Part shown: positions 18,637-29,684 of the stretch, one piece after another
Layout: every line of letters begins with the position of its first letter
Position numbering within the stretch: the first letter of the stretch is position 1
From: Methylophaga sp.
Lineage (GTDB): Bacteria; Pseudomonadota; Gammaproteobacteria; Nitrosococcales; Methylophagaceae
Direction: 5' to 3'
DNA length: 64,000 nt
Assembly (NCBI GenBank): GCA_002733715.2
Contig: NVWQ02000016.1
Span: forward strand, 1 to 64,000
Position numbers and translations under genes: made by a program
The notes under the pieces: model-generated
What the model was told of the DNA's origin: nothing
The model's database searches: none
Seen by the model: the letters and a program-made list of their open reading frames with translations, nothing else

Positions 18637-19281
18637 TTAAGCAATCGGTGCTTTTGCTTTACGACGTAAACCCATAAAACCTAATAGTGCAGGTGCAAAT
18701 AAGAATGCCGCTGCAGGAATAGGAACTGCATTTGGTGAATGCAATAATGTTCTTGCTCCTCCAGAAACTGCTTCAGCAAATAATTGCAATGCAGCAGCTC
18801 CAGTTCTTTCATATAACACAACATCTAGTGTATGCCAGCCTGCTAACAACACCACTGATGACAAATCAAATGTCGGAGCATGTGGATTAGGACGAGAAAT
18901 ATAGGCGGCACTATCAACTAGAAAATCAATTCCATCATCAGACCATGATCCAACGTAGGAATCAACGCTCAAATAAAAGTCACCTGTAACATGAGCAATA
19001 AAAGTATTATCATTGCCCAAAGCATGAGGCCAATAATTGGTAGCAAAACCATTTACCACTTTGCTCGAAGAGTAATCATAAAAATTAACGGTTTCACTTG
19101 AATAGGAATTTGTTGCAGAGTTGGCATCAACATATGCACGAGCAGGCGTTGTGTGATTCAACTCTGGAGTCGAAAAGCCCCATGCAGCATTATCATAAAT
19201 ATCAACAACAAATGCAGCATTAGCAGTTGAAGCCGCTAGACCAAGGGCCAATATCCCTAAAAACTTATTCATTCCTTTCAT
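18637..19281 (-). CDS. Secreted protein with PEP-CTERM-like sorting tail (VPIPAAAFLF type)
   Basis: Signal peptide; C-terminus AVPIPAAAFLFAPALLGFMGLRRKAKAPIA. Confidence 0.75.
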   Translation of the reverse strand: MKGMNKFLGILALGLAASTANAAFVVDIYDNAAWGFSTPELNHTTPARAYVDANSATNSYSSETVNFYDYSSSKVVNGFATNYWPHALGNDNTFIAHVTGDFYLSVDSYVGSWSDDGIDFLVDSAAYISRPNPHAPTFDLSSVVLLAGWHTLDVVLYERTGAAALQLFAEAVSGGARTLLHSPNAVPIPAAAFLFAPALLGFMGLRRKAKAPIA

Positions 19282-19431
19282 TTTTCACACCTTAAATTAA
19301 AAATACCAAAATTTAGATAACATTATATCAAGGAAAACCACTATAACTATTGTACCTTGGTACTATAATCGCCAGTAAATCTAAGATTCTGTGAACTGGT
19401 AGGTCTTTTTGTCACTAAATTATTTCTTCTC

Positions 19432-20445
19432 TTATTCTAGTAATGTTGTTATATGTGCTGTCACAGCACTTGCGTTACCCTCTAGGTTGTACCCACCCTC
19501 AAGCATTGATACCATCTCACCGTGGCAATGTTTGTTTGCGATTGTTTTAACCATTCGTGTCAATATTATATAGCCATTGTTACTTATCTCAAAACAACCT
19601 AACAAGTCATCCTGACGACTATCAAAGCCAGCAGAAATTAGAATAAGATCCGGTTTGAATGCCTCAGCGGCAGCTAACAGCTTATTTTTAAATGCACTAA
19701 TAATATCTTCGTCATTTGATCCACAATCTAAATGCACATTGATGTTAAAACCTTCTCCCTCACCTTCGCCAATTCGACTTGGAAACCCTGTTCCAGGATA
19801 AGCAAACATATCATGCGTTGAAAAATACAACACACTGGGATCAGAATAAAATGCCCATTCGGTGCCATCACCGTGATGATAATCCCAATCAATGATTAAG
19901 ATCTTTTTTCGGTTATATTGCTGTTGGGCGTATTTTGCTGCAATAGCAATATGGTTGTAATAGCAAAAACCTTCTTCTTGTCCTGTGTTTCTTGCATGGT
20001 GACCTGGGGGGCGTGATGCACAAAAAGCATTTTCTACTTGTTTATTGCATACGGCATCTACCGCCGCCAATACGCCAGCCGTTGCTAAAACAGCATTATT
20101 ATGTTTTCTCCTCTGCCATGTTTTTATCGCTGCAATATGTTGCGGTGAATGGATTAGACTTAACCATTGTTCAGCATCATTTTTTGGCACAATGGGCATT
20201 GTTTTGTTTGCAAGATCATTGGCAATAATATGTTGTTTTATTGCTTGATAACGCGCTGGCGACTCAGGGTGTTTAGCATTGATATGGTGGTTAAGGAATG
20301 CATCATCAAGCACTAGGCCGGTTCTCAATGTAGGCTTTGCATTACTTTTAGATGCAAACCCAATTGCCAATGTAGCCAATACACTTTTGGCAGATAATTC
20401 TAGAAGTTGTCTACGTTTCATATTACTTATTATACCCGTGACCAT
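19432..20445 (-). CDS. Histone deacetylase-family (HDAC/acetoin utilization-like) hydrolase
   Basis: CASRPPGHHA, IIDWDYHHGDGTEWAFYSDPSVLYFSTHD, LISAGFDSRQDDLLG. Confidence 0.9.
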   Translation of the reverse strand: MVTGIISNMKRRQLLELSAKSVLATLAIGFASKSNAKPTLRTGLVLDDAFLNHHINAKHPESPARYQAIKQHIIANDLANKTMPIVPKNDAEQWLSLIHSPQHIAAIKTWQRRKHNNAVLATAGVLAAVDAVCNKQVENAFCASRPPGHHARNTGQEEGFCYYNHIAIAAKYAQQQYNRKKILIIDWDYHHGDGTEWAFYSDPSVLYFSTHDMFAYPGTGFPSRIGEGEGEGFNINVHLDCGSNDEDIISAFKNKLLAAAEAFKPDLILISAGFDSRQDDLLGCFEISNNGYIILTRMVKTIANKHCHGEMVSMLEGGYNLEGNASAVTAHITTLLE

Positions 20446-20673
20446 TGAAGATACAGGTTTCTATTTTTTGTCATCCTCGCCTATGCGGGGATCCATGGGC
20501 AATATATAGCCACTATCGTTGGATTCCCGCTTTCGCGGGAATGACGGGCTTTGTTGTTAAAATATCTACAACTTCATTTCACTTTGGTATATACGATCTG
20601 AGATACGCTAAAGTTTAGCTTAAATATGCTGTAAAAGGTATGATCCAACAAATTAATAAAAAATATAATTGTT

Positions 20674-21681
20674 ATGAGTAAAAAAGCCATATTGCTTGCA
20701 AACTTAGGCTCACCTGATTCACCCAGCCCAAAATCTGTTAGCCGCTATCTCAACCAGTTTTTGATGGATCCTTATGTAATTCAATTACCGTGGTTATTGA
20801 GACGCCTTATTGTTAGCTTATTTGTATTGCCTTCACGCCCTAAAACATCAGCCAAGGCTTATCAAAGTGTCTGGCTTGATGATGGCTCACCTTTAATTGT
20901 ATTGTCACAACGATTAAAAGAAGCACTACAACAAAAAGTAAAACTACCTGTTGCTATGGCCATGCGTTATGGTGAGCCAAGCATTGAACACCAGATACTA
21001 GAGCTTGCTGATCAACCTGATATCTCAGAAATAGTGTTTATTCCTCTATATCCACATTATGCCGAAAGCACTGTTACTACCTCTGTTGAGCAGGCTCGAT
21101 TAGTAATCAGGAAACATGCATTAAATATTAAGCTGACCGTGGTTGAACCTTTTTATGACAATCCCAATTATATCTCAGCCCTCGTTAAGAGTGCCCAAGC
21201 TTATCTTGAACAGGATTATGACCATATTCTATTTAGTTATCACGGCTTACCTGAATCACATATTCGTAAACTGGATAAATCAGCTGAAAACTGCTTGATC
21301 GATGGTCGCTGCTTGCAAACAGATCATGCTCATCAACAAACCTGTTATCTCCACCAAGTTTTTCGTACTACGGATTGTTTTGTTAAGAAATCAGGAATTG
21401 CTGAAGAAAAATATTCAGTCGCATTTCAGTCTCGCTTAGGAAAAGCTAAATGGCTTGGACCTAACACTGAAGATCGTTTGCGTGAATTAGCCGCTAGTGG
21501 CAATAAAAATATATTAGTAATTTGCCCGGCATTTGTTACTGACTGTTTGGAAACGTTGGAAGAAATTGCCATTCGCGGTCAGGAAGTCTTTAAAGATGCG
21601 GGAGGAGAATCCCTCACACTTATTCCCTGCTTAAATGATCAAGCCGATTGGGTTGATGTATTGGCCTCGTGGTGCCAATAA
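20674..21681 (+). CDS. hemH: Ferrochelatase
   Basis: KKAILLANLGSPDSPSPKSVSRYLNQFLMDPYVI; LFSYHGLPESH; CLETLEEI. Confidence 0.95.
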   Translation: MSKKAILLANLGSPDSPSPKSVSRYLNQFLMDPYVIQLPWLLRRLIVSLFVLPSRPKTSAKAYQSVWLDDGSPLIVLSQRLKEALQQKVKLPVAMAMRYGEPSIEHQILELADQPDISEIVFIPLYPHYAESTVTTSVEQARLVIRKHALNIKLTVVEPFYDNPNYISALVKSAQAYLEQDYDHILFSYHGLPESHIRKLDKSAENCLIDGRCLQTDHAHQQTCYLHQVFRTTDCFVKKSGIAEEKYSVAFQSRLGKAKWLGPNTEDRLRELAASGNKNILVICPAFVTDCLETLEEIAIRGQEVFKDAGGESLTLIPCLNDQADWVDVLASWCQ

Positions 21682-21683
21682 GT

Positions 21684-21794
21684 TATACCCGTTATTCATT
21701 CAATCTGTGAATTTTCACTCCTCCGTTATTCCGGCAGGCTTTTAGCCGGAATAACGAAACGGTAAAGACTGAAAATTGATTTCAATTGGGTATA
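21684..21794. repeat. MITE-like intergenic palindrome with TATACCC termini
   Basis: TATACCC...GGGTATA ends around the perfect stem CGTTATTCCGGC/GCCGGAATAACG. Confidence 0.55.
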
Positions 21795-21804
21795 GAAGTC
21801 TATT

Positions 21805-22293
21805 TTAGACACGGCCTAAAAGTGGCTGCTGAACCACTTGGTTTGAATATTCGCCGCCCGGCCCGTATGAACTTGCTGTCATATCACGGCCACGTAATAT
21901 ACTCATCGCCTTCTGCAAATATTGACGATTTACATTAACGATACTTCCGTTGATTTGATTGTGTTCTTTACAAGCAAATGCAGTAGTGCGTAATTTTGTT
22001 ACTAATATTTTCAATGCTGAAGCTTCTGTAGCAGATTGATTTGCAATAAAGGCATCAAGTCCATCTTTACCTGCTGGAAACCCCTCTATTTTTAACATTT
22101 CCTCGCGTTGACGGCTTAACTGTTCTAAACGTACGACAAAAGGTTGTTTCTTGGCTGACATCTCATCCATTACTTCAGCATCGGACGCTGTCAATGCATC
22201 ACGCTCACCCTCAAGTAGTGTCAGCAGTTGGGCTGCCGTATCTTCTTCTGCTTTCAATATACCGCTTAACTGTTGTAATGATGTCATTGCCAT
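21805..22293 (-). CDS. flgN: Flagellar export chaperone FlgN-like
   Basis: Coiled-coil, LLTLLEGERDALTASDAEVMDEMSAKKQPFVVRLEQLSRQR; next to flgM and flgA. Confidence 0.8.
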   Translation of the reverse strand: MAMTSLQQLSGILKAEEDTAAQLLTLLEGERDALTASDAEVMDEMSAKKQPFVVRLEQLSRQREEMLKIEGFPAGKDGLDAFIANQSATEASALKILVTKLRTTAFACKEHNQINGSIVNVNRQYLQKAMSILRGRDMTASSYGPGGEYSNQVVQQPLLGRV

Positions 22294-22317
22294 TATATTT
22301 AACCTGCTAGCCCGTTA

Positions 22318-22623
22318 TTAGAGCTGTGTTTCAAAATCAATTATATTCTGTGCCAACTCAGCAGCATCAACCGTATAAGAACCCTCTGCAATCGCAGCGC
22401 GTAAGGCTTCTACACGTTCGCTATTTACAATAGGTGTATCTTCTAGTGTTTTTTGTATTGATTGCAATTGTGTTGCCTCATTTGTCAAACTCACTGTATC
22501 TGTTCGAGCTGTAACCGCTTGTATATTCTGTGACTTATCACCATCACGGCCACCGTTGTCACCCACTTTGGTAGAATTGAGCCCCGACTGTGCCGTCGTT
22601 TTTATATTATTTATTTCTGACAT
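22318..22623 (-). CDS. flgM: Anti-sigma-28 factor FlgM
   Basis: VNSERVEALRAAIAEGSYTVDAAELAQNIIDFE. Confidence 0.88.
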   Translation of the reverse strand: MSEINNIKTTAQSGLNSTKVGDNGGRDGDKSQNIQAVTARTDTVSLTNEATQLQSIQKTLEDTPIVNSERVEALRAAIAEGSYTVDAAELAQNIIDFETQL

Positions 22624-22723
22624 TGTTCAATTTCCTTTAAAGTCTGATTACTACATCGACCCCGTTCACCAAAACTTTAGTATAAGTCACACTTTTATTT
22701 TTATCCTAATAATTTTTTTAACT

Positions 22724-23431
22724 TTACATCGCTACCTTAACGATGCCAGGGGCTTGTACAATGCCCTCTACCACGCGTTTTGATGAACTATTCTTAACTT
22801 TGACTCGCTGACCTAATTGCGCATCCGCGAGCGCTGTTCCATTCATCCTAACTTCCATCTTACCCACCGAAACTACCAGCAGAATCAGCTCTCCTCGCCG
22901 AACTATTTTCTGTGGCCTAATACTATTAGGGTTAATTACCGTCCCCATTGACATAGAATATTTTAATTGCTGACCAATAAGCTGATTTTCATCAACCAGA
23001 TAACCTTGTCGTAATGTACCAATGTCTCGCGTTTGGCTTTTAATATCTCCTGCCGTGATAATATGGTTTGCAGGTAAAGAACTGTTTACAACCATAACGG
23101 TTTTAAATACTTTCACTTTCACCGGCACATACACCGTCCATGTGCTTGGAAGGCTGCACTTTACCCCGATCGTTTGATGGCCAATCTCAGCCCTAGCGTT
23201 TTTTGTAAATACTTCCAACTCTGAACCGCACGCTTTTAGCCTCAATCTACGGTCTAATGACTCCATTACCACTTGTGGATTATCATGGTGTGTTTGTGCC
23301 TGTTTTAAAGCATATTCATAAGCTGCTTGCTCAATATCAGCTAATGCATGCAAGTCTGCCGCTTGCACATTCATTACTAATAAACCCAAAATTAAACTTA
23401 TTGTATATTTCCAAATCATTATTTTCTCCAA
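22724..23431 (-). CDS. flgA: Flagellar P-ring assembly protein FlgA
   Basis: SAF domain: VMVVNSSLPANHIITAGDIKSQTRDIG...GTVINPNSIRPQKIVRRGELILLV. Confidence 0.9.
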   Translation of the reverse strand: MEKIMIWKYTISLILGLLVMNVQAADLHALADIEQAAYEYALKQAQTHHDNPQVVMESLDRRLRLKACGSELEVFTKNARAEIGHQTIGVKCSLPSTWTVYVPVKVKVFKTVMVVNSSLPANHIITAGDIKSQTRDIGTLRQGYLVDENQLIGQQLKYSMSMGTVINPNSIRPQKIVRRGELILLVVSVGKMEVRMNGTALADAQLGQRVKVKNSSSKRVVEGIVQAPGIVKVAM

Positions 23432-23608
23432 TGCGCCAAATTACAGGCATCATCATTACTTAAATTGAACAAAGCAAAGACTGTGCCCATTTGTAATTTG
23501 TGACATTCAAGAATCGATATTATCAACCGATAAAGAAGAGTGAAGAATAGAACAAGCTGCTTACAGTAATAAAAAAGGCACGTTAAAACGCGCCTTTTTA
23601 GTATTCAA

Positions 23609-24733
23609 TTACTGGGGTGAAAGCCCTGTGCCAGTAAGATCTGGCGGCATCGGAATCACTTGTTCAACCACCGTAACCATATCTGCTTTTGCTCGCATTA
23701 AGTTAGTACCAATAAAGCCACCAAAACGGTATGCCCAATTATTAAGTTCTTTGTTAATAATTTTTACTTCTTGCTGAACTTGCTCTGCCGTTTTTAATTT
23801 ATTTAAGGCCACAATATCCTTAGGTGCCGTTTTTACCAAAGCAGCATCATATTCAGCTTTGAATACTGAGAAATAGGATCCGTCAATAAAAGAAGTTTCA
23901 GCTGTGATCTTTAAACCATCAAAGGTAGTAAATTCAGCTGTAACTACTTCTGATTCACCACGGGATAAATCTTTTAACGGTTGCACATCTTCCATACGCA
24001 ATTGAAATAATGTACCTGCCATGTCGTAACCCAACTGCTCATATTTGAAGATTGTTTTACCTAACGCTTCTGGTGTACCAAATTTATCTTTCACTCCAAT
24101 ATTAACAATCGTTGCCTTGTCACCATTGGGTTGAATAATATCAACACGTGCAATTCGTTCACGCGCAATATTGATAACTTCACTTTTAATCCAGTTCAGC
24201 ATAAGTGGATTAATATTCAAATAACCTTCTGCCAGCCATGCACGCTCCTCGCCTGCACGTCGCACATAAAAGCGCCTTGCACCTTGAGTTTGGCCTACTT
24301 CACGTTCATTACCCAAGATTAAGCTGGCGACCTCCTTATCACCATTGAGCATGGTGATCTGAATCGACTCACCACCATCATCCACACCTTCAACACCTAA
24401 TAAAATATATTGTTCAGGATTGGCTGTTTTACGTTCAATGATTTTCGCTTCACTAATATCAATTAATGCTCGTTTAACCAAGTTAAAATCAGCTAAGTGA
24501 TTCCAGCGCTCTTTGACGAACCAGTCTTCACCCTCTTTATATAAGGTGAATTCATCCTGACGGCTTTTCACTTTGAGAGTATCTACACCACTCAACTGAC
24601 CAAATAATTCAGGAAACAATAATGAATAATCATCTGTTGTATCTATTGGTCTCTGTATCGTTATTAGCATCAAAACAACCATGACAGCTGTCACAATAGC
24701 TAAGATGATGAGACTGTTTAATTTTTTTATCAT
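23609..24733 (-). CDS. DUF4340 domain protein
   Basis: DTLKVKSRQDEFTLYKEGEDWFVKERWNHLADFNLVKRALIDI; downstream of GldG-like gene. Confidence 0.8.
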   Translation of the reverse strand: MIKKLNSLIILAIVTAVMVVLMLITIQRPIDTTDDYSLLFPELFGQLSGVDTLKVKSRQDEFTLYKEGEDWFVKERWNHLADFNLVKRALIDISEAKIIERKTANPEQYILLGVEGVDDGGESIQITMLNGDKEVASLILGNEREVGQTQGARRFYVRRAGEERAWLAEGYLNINPLMLNWIKSEVINIARERIARVDIIQPNGDKATIVNIGVKDKFGTPEALGKTIFKYEQLGYDMAGTLFQLRMEDVQPLKDLSRGESEVVTAEFTTFDGLKITAETSFIDGSYFSVFKAEYDAALVKTAPKDIVALNKLKTAEQVQQEVKIINKELNNWAYRFGGFIGTNLMRAKADMVTVVEQVIPMPPDLTGTGLSPQ

Positions 24734-24774
24734 TTTATCTAAACCTACGAATTCTAAATATTAGGAGCAATCAA

Positions 24775-26688
24775 TTATTGCTGATGTCTGCCTTTTGTAC
24801 GTTTACGGACACGTAACCAACCTGTTATAACGGCTATCAATGCAACAATGAGTGGTACTAATCCAATGTTATAAAACTTTAGTTTTGTATCTAAGTCATC
24901 AATATCTTTACGTAAATTCGCTTGTACTTCTCGCAATTTCTGCTGTAATTTATTGACATTGGCTCGTAACTCAGCAATTTCCTGTTTCTGCTCCGAACTT
25001 AAGATCTCTTCACCACTACCGCTACGTTCTACTTGCATCCTAGCAATTCGTTGCTTTGTTTCATCTAGTGTTTTTTGCAACTCACGTTCTTGTGTACGGT
25101 AGTGTTTCTCAGCTTCTTGTTTTAGTGCTACAACATGGTCAAATGGACGTGAAAACCCAGCGCGTGAACGCACACTTATTAAACCATGATTGCCTGACAT
25201 ATCATCAATAGCGTTAATCAAGAAGTCGATATTATTTGAGGTGTTATAGGCAATTTGTTCACCATAAAAATCTTGTAATTGTACCCAAAAGCGATCTTGC
25301 AACATATCAACATCCGCGATTGCGATGACATCAATAGATTGCTTCGATTCATCTAAATGGTTTGAGATTTTTTTGACCACACCCTCTTTAGTTTTACCAC
25401 CATCAGGGAAAGCCGTTTTCACCATACCATTCACCCGAACAGCATAAGGATAACTTAAGGTTCCAGCGTGATATTTAGTTAGCAAAGCAAGTGGATCATT
25501 ACGAAATTGTACAATTCGTTTATCCACTAGCATCGCTTCGTTACTAGATGAAAATAATGTAGTCAGTTTTGTTGATGCGCCTTCAATAGCTTCAAAACGA
25601 CCCGCCGTAGCCACTTCTAATTTTTTCAGTTGGCTGGTAATAGCCTGTTCATTACTCAATTGCTCAGCAGGAAGCCCTTGCCACAATACATAATCAATAG
25701 GTTTATTGCCTGTTCTAGCCCCGAAATCCACTTTTATCGCTGTTTTACGATCGGCAACCACATCGGCACCATTACGCTCAAAACCCCAGGCTTTAAATAA
25801 TTTAGGTAGATTTGAACTACGCGAATACACCATAGCCGCCATTGGATTATCAGGATCTTTTTCTGGGATATCCGCTTCAGAATAAGGGTCGACAAAGCTA
25901 ATCAACTTGCCACCTTTCAGCACATATTGGTCAATAGCATAAAGCGTGCTTTCTACCATTTCTTTGGGATGAATAACGACTAACACATCGATACTAGAAG
26001 GGATACGTTGAATATCAATTGGCAATACCGTCACATTAAATAGCTGTCTTAATTCCGCCATAAATGCCCATGGTTTTGCACCATCCGATGAAGGTGCTTC
26101 GCCTTTTAAAGGGTCATAGTCCTCACCATTAACTTCTAAAGAGCTGATCACGCCAACTGTTTTTCTATTTGAACTAGATAATTTATAAATCAGTTTCGTT
26201 ACATCATACTCAAGCACATCTTCTTTTTCAGGCTGGAAGAAAGGAATGCTTTCAACACCATCAAGCAAGTTGTTGCCCGCTAAACCAAAATATAAAGGAT
26301 CGTCTTCACCTTCAATAGGAACACCTTGCAGACCATACTGCTTAGCCCGTTGCTCATTATCGGTATACGGCATTGGGTTAATGGTAATCAATTCAATTTT
26401 GCCATTTGAAGCACGGCGATATTCTTCAAGCAATTCCTTCACCCGTTGTGCATAGGACTTCAAGCTCGGGAGTTCTTGTGCCACTTGCTCTGAATAGTAA
26501 AACCGAAGTGATATAGGATCATCTAAAGACTCAATAATATTTAATGTGCCTTCAGACAAGGTATAAAGCTGATCTTCTGTTAAATCAATTCGAGCTGATT
26601 TCAAATTACCGTTTGTTACAATGTTGAACGATAAAAATAAGATAACCGCAAGTATCAAACCGGTGGTTGATAATAATTGTTTATTCAT
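24775..26688 (-). CDS. GldG-like ABC transporter auxiliary/permease protein
   Basis: RIDLTEDQLYTLSEGTLNIIESLDDPISLRFYYSEQVAQELPSLKSYAQRVKELLEEY. Confidence 0.88.
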   Translation of the reverse strand: MNKQLLSTTGLILAVILFLSFNIVTNGNLKSARIDLTEDQLYTLSEGTLNIIESLDDPISLRFYYSEQVAQELPSLKSYAQRVKELLEEYRRASNGKIELITINPMPYTDNEQRAKQYGLQGVPIEGEDDPLYFGLAGNNLLDGVESIPFFQPEKEDVLEYDVTKLIYKLSSSNRKTVGVISSLEVNGEDYDPLKGEAPSSDGAKPWAFMAELRQLFNVTVLPIDIQRIPSSIDVLVVIHPKEMVESTLYAIDQYVLKGGKLISFVDPYSEADIPEKDPDNPMAAMVYSRSSNLPKLFKAWGFERNGADVVADRKTAIKVDFGARTGNKPIDYVLWQGLPAEQLSNEQAITSQLKKLEVATAGRFEAIEGASTKLTTLFSSSNEAMLVDKRIVQFRNDPLALLTKYHAGTLSYPYAVRVNGMVKTAFPDGGKTKEGVVKKISNHLDESKQSIDVIAIADVDMLQDRFWVQLQDFYGEQIAYNTSNNIDFLINAIDDMSGNHGLISVRSRAGFSRPFDHVVALKQEAEKHYRTQERELQKTLDETKQRIARMQVERSGSGEEILSSEQKQEIAELRANVNKLQQKLREVQANLRKDIDDLDTKLKFYNIGLVPLIVALIAVITGWLRVRKRTKGRHQQ

Positions 26689-26700
26689 CTGTGTTACGTC

Positions 26701-27441
26701 CTAGTCGGCCTTGCGAGCGTTAATAACAATGGCATTAGCAAATAACCAAACCAAAATAACGGAGGCGAAATACAACATATCTCGCATATCGATCACGCCT
26801 TTAGAAATCGCATCAAAATGCGTTAAAAAGCTAAATGAACTAATGGCTTCTACCAAAGTAGCGGGGGCCCAACTGCTAAAAAAGTCTAATACAATGCCAT
26901 AGCCACTTAATACAAATATCAAACTCACGATTAGGCTTAATACAAAGGCAATGACTTGGTTTTTCGTAAATGCCGAAATACAGGCACCAATCGCTAAAAA
27001 CCCGCCCGCCATTAAGAAGCTACCAATAAATCCGGCAAAAATAACACCATTATCAGGAGAGCCTAAATAATTTACCGTGATCCATAATGGAAAGTTCAAA
27101 AACAGCGCCAAACCAGTAAATGCCCACGCCGCCAAAAACTTACCTAATACCGCATCAATAACCGAAACAGGCAGTGTCATTAATAATTCAATTGAGCCAT
27201 TCTTACGCTCTTCTGACCACAAACGCATTGAAATCGCAGGTATTAACAAGACATATAGCCAAGGATGAATGGAAAAGAATGGATATAAATCAGCCTCACC
27301 TCGCTCAAAGAAATTACCCATAAAGAAGGTTGAAAAGCCTGTTAAAAGTAAAAATATGATAATAAAAACATAGGCCACAGGCGTTGCAAAATAACCGCCA
27401 ATTTCGCGTTTCATAATAAACCAGATATTTTTAAGATTCAT
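26701..27441 (-). CDS. ABC-2 type permease (GldF-like)
   Basis: Six-TM ABC-2 permease with LWSEERKNGSIELLMTLPVS. Confidence 0.88.
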   Translation of the reverse strand: MNLKNIWFIMKREIGGYFATPVAYVFIIIFLLLTGFSTFFMGNFFERGEADLYPFFSIHPWLYVLLIPAISMRLWSEERKNGSIELLMTLPVSVIDAVLGKFLAAWAFTGLALFLNFPLWITVNYLGSPDNGVIFAGFIGSFLMAGGFLAIGACISAFTKNQVIAFVLSLIVSLIFVLSGYGIVLDFFSSWAPATLVEAISSFSFLTHFDAISKGVIDMRDMLYFASVILVWLFANAIVINARKAD

Positions 27442-28406
27442 TACGCATCTCCCATTGTAATAGTCCGGAAAACCTCATCCAAACGACCATGTTCAGCATA
27501 AAGTGAATCAATTTGCCATTCTTTATCACGCAAGCTTTGAGATAACTCTGCTGTGATTTGTTTACCCTCTTTCGGATAAACACGAACGCCACGTTGTGTA
27601 TCTAAGGTTTCTACTTCAGCAACAAACTCAAGTGAGTTTAGGAACGATGTAAATGTAGCTTCTTCTATATCTACCACAGCAACCACTACAGCATTGTGAT
27701 AACGCGACATTGATTCTAGCTCGTGCGGTGTGCCATCAAACTTAATTTTACCATTGGCAATTAATACATTGCGAGTACATAAAGCATGTACTTCTTCAAG
27801 AATATGCGTAGAAATAATGATCGCTTTATCGGCCGCCATTTCATTGATCAATGTACGCACTTCATGTTTTTGGTTCGGATCAAGACCATCAGTTGGTTCA
27901 TCCAAAATTAGTACTGGTGGATTGTGTAAAATTGCCTGCGCTAAACCAACACGCCGTTTATAACCTTTAGATAACGTTTCGATAGGTTGGAACATTACGT
28001 GTGTGATGCGCGCACGTTCCGCAGCAGAATCAACAGCACGTTTTTTCTCTGTACCCGTCAAACCACGTATATCCGCAATAAATCTCAAAAAGCCATCGGG
28101 TGTCATATCTGCATAGGCAGGTGCACCTTCAGGCAAGTAACCTAAGCTCGCTTTTACTGCGATAGGATCAGTAATAACATCATGGCCACAAACACGCACT
28201 GTTCCGCGAGTCGGCGCTAAAAAGCCCGTAATCATTTTCATGGTGGTAGATTTGCCGGCCCCATTTGGACCCAGAAATCCTAAAACCTCACCCTTTTTAA
28301 CAGAAAATGATACGCCATCTACCGCTTTGATTTCACCAAAGTGCTTTGCTAAATCTTCAATTTCGATTCTCAATGTCATACTATTAAGGACACCTTTATT
28401 ATTCAA
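27441..28406 (-). CDS. ABC transporter ATP-binding protein (GldA-like)
   Basis: Walker A GPNGAGKST, LSKGYKRRVGLAQAI, Walker B LILDEP. Confidence 0.93.
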   Translation of the reverse strand: MNNKGVLNSMTLRIEIEDLAKHFGEIKAVDGVSFSVKKGEVLGFLGPNGAGKSTTMKMITGFLAPTRGTVRVCGHDVITDPIAVKASLGYLPEGAPAYADMTPDGFLRFIADIRGLTGTEKKRAVDSAAERARITHVMFQPIETLSKGYKRRVGLAQAILHNPPVLILDEPTDGLDPNQKHEVRTLINEMAADKAIIISTHILEEVHALCTRNVLIANGKIKFDGTPHELESMSRYHNAVVVAVVDIEEATFTSFLNSLEFVAEVETLDTQRGVRVYPKEGKQITAELSQSLRDKEWQIDSLYAEHGRLDEVFRTITMGDA

Positions 28407-28515
28407 TATCTTTTTGCAAACCGCATATTATTCGGAGCTTAGGGGGGGCAAGTCAAGTTTGATTTACTGTGAAGAAGCTCTATACTTACAAAATCAGCTC
28501 TAGGAACAATCAAAA

Positions 28516-29580
28516 ATGGCATTTAAACAACTTACACAGCGTATTCAAAATATAGGGTGGCGTGTCCAAGATAATTTAAGCGACCCCACTACGCGCTCAC
28601 AAATCATTAAAAAAGCGCGCTTTATTATTATTGGTATCGTTTTAATATTCACCATACTCATTCTATGGATGAACCGTATCCCTGATCAATTTAATCCCGT
28701 AGAGAATGCCATTCAAATGGCCGCCAGCAAACAACAAAATGTGGTCACTGGTTACACCTCAACCGCAACAGTTATAACGCTCGCAAATACACTTCTCAAC
28801 AAACCTGGCGGCTACCTAAGCAATGATGTTACCCCGCCCTCTATATGGATAGACAATGTGCCTAACTGGGAGTTCGGTGTTTTAGTACAAATTCGTGATT
28901 TTTCCCGGGCATTACGCAATGATATTAGCCGCTCACAATCTCAATCATTAGAAGATGAAGACCTTGCCATTGCTGAACCTCAATTTAACTTTAACTCTAA
29001 TTCGTGGTTGTTCCCACCCTCAGAGCACGAATACAAAAAGGGTATTAGTGCGTTGGAATCATATTTAGCAAGACTCAGTAACGAAGAACAAGCTAATGCA
29101 CAATTTTATGCCCGTGCCGATAACTTGGCTGATTGGCTAGCAATTGCACAGAAACGTTTAGGTAGCCTCTCTCAACGGTTAACGGCAAGTGTCGGTCAGA
29201 TACGAATTAATACCGATTTAGCGGGTGACTCGGCAGCGCAACAATCAACGTCCTCATCTGCAGAAATTGTAGCTAAAACACCTTGGTTACAAATTGATGA
29301 TGTGTTTTATGAGGCACGAGGAACTTCGTGGGCATTAATTCATTTATTAAAAGCGATGGAACATGATTTTTCCACTATTCTTAGGAAAAAGAATGCGCTC
29401 GTTAGCCTTCGCCAAATTATCCGTGAACTTGAATCTACCCAAGACACTGTTTGGAGCCCAATGATCTTAAATGGTAGCGGCTTTGGGATTCGCGCCAACC
29501 ATTCACTTGTTATGGCCTCTTATATTTCACGTGCCAATGCAGCTATGATTGATTTACAAGCTTTATTAAATCGTGGTTAA
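28516..29580 (+). CDS. DUF2333 family protein
   Basis: Single TM then conserved GGYLSNDVTPPSIWIDNVPNWEFGVLVQIRDFSRALRND. Confidence 0.82.
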   Translation: MAFKQLTQRIQNIGWRVQDNLSDPTTRSQIIKKARFIIIGIVLIFTILILWMNRIPDQFNPVENAIQMAASKQQNVVTGYTSTATVITLANTLLNKPGGYLSNDVTPPSIWIDNVPNWEFGVLVQIRDFSRALRNDISRSQSQSLEDEDLAIAEPQFNFNSNSWLFPPSEHEYKKGISALESYLARLSNEEQANAQFYARADNLADWLAIAQKRLGSLSQRLTASVGQIRINTDLAGDSAAQQSTSSSAEIVAKTPWLQIDDVFYEARGTSWALIHLLKAMEHDFSTILRKKNALVSLRQIIRELESTQDTVWSPMILNGSGFGIRANHSLVMASYISRANAAMIDLQALLNRG

Positions 29581-29684
29581 TCACAGAGCTGGCATGCCAT
29601 CGTTGCTGTTTAATTAGACTTAGTTCACGTAATAGCCTAGAATCACGCTGTTAAACCCTCATATAATTTTAAGGATAAGTTCCC

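Noticed and set aside
21805-23431. A flagellar cluster fragment as pseudogene remnants
   Set aside because: flgN, flgM and flgA are complete ORFs; the gene trio commonly occurs apart from the main flagellar cluster
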